A stretch of 5,153 nt of DNA, from NCBI GenBank assembly GCA_030840415.1, contig JAVEEO010000020.1, positions 1 to 5,153 on the forward strand, in the 5' to 3' direction. Numbering within the stretch: position 1 is the stretch's first letter; each line of letters opens with the position of its first letter. The notes under the pieces were generated by a model that saw nothing but the letters and a program-made list of their open reading frames with translations, searched no databases and was not told the origin of the DNA. The position numbers and the translations under genes are program-made. This document shows, piece after piece, positions 4,589 to 5,153 of this stretch. Origin of the DNA: Pseudonocardiales bacterium (GTDB lineage: Bacteria > Actinomycetota > Actinomycetes > Mycobacteriales > Jatrophihabitantaceae).

Positions 4589-4762
4589 ATGAGTGCACTG
4601 GACAAGGCAAAGAACAAGGCCGAAGAGCTCGGCGGCGTCGCCAAGGAGCACGCGGGCGAGGCCACCGGCGACGACAGCATGAAGGCCGAGGGTCAGGCCG
4701 ACCAGGCCAAGGGAAACCTCAAGCAGGCTGGCGAGAAGATCAAGGACGCCTTCAAGGACTGA
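4589..4762 (+). CDS. CsbD family stress-response protein
   Basis: A 57-residue, highly charged, Lys/Ala/Gly/Glu-rich protein matching the CsbD family from end to end: DKAKNKAEELGGVAKEHAGEATGDDS (5-30 region) followed by KAEGQADQAKGNLKQAGEKIKD (32-53 region). The family core is a repeated K-x2-G-x4-A-G pattern, seen here in both halves. There are no cysteines, no signal peptide and no membrane segment. CsbD of Bacillus subtilis belongs to the general stress regulon and similar proteins are stress-induced in many bacteria; the biochemical role is unknown. The gene has its own strong ribosome site and is followed by a terminator, so it probably makes a short, abundant mRNA. The upstream sequence GGGTGT (4559-4564) is one base from a SigB-type -10, but I see no matching -35. 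Confidence 0.93.
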   Translation: MSALDKAKNKAEELGGVAKEHAGEATGDDSMKAEGQADQAKGNLKQAGEKIKDAFKD

Positions 4763-4776
4763 GCCTGATGCGTGCT

Positions 4777-4805
4777 GTCCCCGCCGGAGCGATTTCGGCG
4801 GGGAC
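4777..4805 (+). terminator. Hairpin terminator after csbD-like gene
   Basis: A perfect 10-bp GC-rich stem, GTCCCCGCCG (4777-4786) with CGGCGGGGAC (4796-4805), and a 9-nt loop ending in TTT. It begins 15 nt after the CsbD stop. There is no downstream T-run, as is usual in actinobacteria. It implies that the next gene has its own promoter or depends on read-through. Confidence 0.75.
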
Positions 4806-4856
4806 CTGCCGTGTCAGCGGCCCGAATTCCCTACCCTTTCACCTAAGGAGCACCCC

Positions 4857-5132
4857 ATGCTCGGTTTGATCATTTCCCTCATCATCATCGGCCTGATCGC
4901 CGGCGCGATCGCTCGGTTGCTGGTCCCCGGCCGGCAGGACATCAGCATCGCCGGAACCATCGTGCTCGGCATCGTGGGCTCGTTCATCGGTGGCTTCCTC
5001 GGCTACCTGATCTTCCACAAGGACGGCAACGACGGGTTCTTCCAGCCCTCGGGCATCATCGGATCGATCATCGGTGCGGTCATCGCGCTGCTGATCTGGC
5101 AGCGGGTCGGTAACCGCTCTGCCGTTCGCTGA
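4857..5132 (+). CDS. GlsB/YeaQ/YmgE family stress-response membrane protein
   Basis: A 91-residue integral membrane protein with three hydrophobic segments: about 2-23, 31-53 and 65-81. The family hallmark GLIAGAIARLLVPGR (12-26) closes the first segment. Glycine-zipper-like runs follow in the second (GIVGSFIGGFLG, 38-49) and third (SGIIGSIIGAVIALLIW, 65-81). The loop between segments two and three (HKDGNDGFFQP) is short and polar. The family (transglycosylase-associated protein, Pfam PF04226) comprises small envelope proteins induced by acid, osmotic or general stress; the mechanism is not established and the 'transglycosylase' name is historical. The start is certain from AAGGAG at 4845-4850, 6 nt before the ATG. 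It follows the CsbD terminator by about 50 bp; a TACCCT hexamer at 4832-4837 is too close to the ribosome site to be a confident -10. Confidence 0.93.
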   Translation: MLGLIISLIIIGLIAGAIARLLVPGRQDISIAGTIVLGIVGSFIGGFLGYLIFHKDGNDGFFQPSGIIGSIIGAVIALLIWQRVGNRSAVR

Positions 5133-5153
5133 TCCGATTGCGGGCCAGGCGCC

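Overview
The window is high-GC DNA with strongly GC-biased third codon positions. The gltX / tRNA-Gln / tRNA-Glu order, tRNAs without an encoded CCA end, and actinobacterial-looking proteins (a short flavin reductase-like protein, an M15-like wall hydrolase with a peptidoglycan-binding tail, CsbD and GlsB/YeaQ stress proteins) point to the chromosome of an actinomycete. I cannot name the genus. I see no integrase, transposase, phage gene, CRISPR array or resistance gene, so this looks like ordinary chromosome rather than a mobile island.

Layout. (1) 1-600, translation block: the 3' end of gltX (glutamyl-tRNA synthetase), a probable tRNA promoter, tRNA-Gln(CUG), tRNA-Glu(CUC), then a perfect 16-bp hairpin terminator. 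(2) 721-1713: a secreted, predicted zinc-dependent cell-wall hydrolase with a C-terminal peptidoglycan-binding domain. Its last codons run directly into a 19-bp tandem repeat array (1695 to about 1801). (3) 1822-2376, minus strand: a flavin reductase-like FMN-binding protein converging on the hydrolase gene. A perfect 18-bp inverted repeat lies between the two genes and doubles as the last codons of the reductase gene. (4) 2484-3943: a two-gene operon of a Gfo/Idh/MocA-type oxidoreductase and an adenylate kinase-family protein, joined by an ATGA overlap. (5) 3944-4180: a relatively AT-rich intergenic stretch. (6) 4181-5132: three small genes, namely a 95-residue helical protein (three-helix-bundle-like), a CsbD-family stress protein and a GlsB/YeaQ-type membrane stress protein, each with its own Shine-Dalgarno sequence. 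A terminator separates the last two.

Functional reading. GluRS and the two tRNAs it is likely to charge sit side by side, which fits the indirect Gln-tRNA(Gln) route (mischarging followed by GatCAB amidation) usual in this phylum. The centre is a set of unrelated housekeeping or accessory enzymes. The right end looks like a small general-stress cluster. The most unusual signal is structural: two unrelated 19-bp-period tandem duplications, one at the 3' end of the hydrolase gene and one at the 3' end of the 95-residue protein gene, each starting in the last codons and including the stop codon. I did not find a convincing new multi-gene system.
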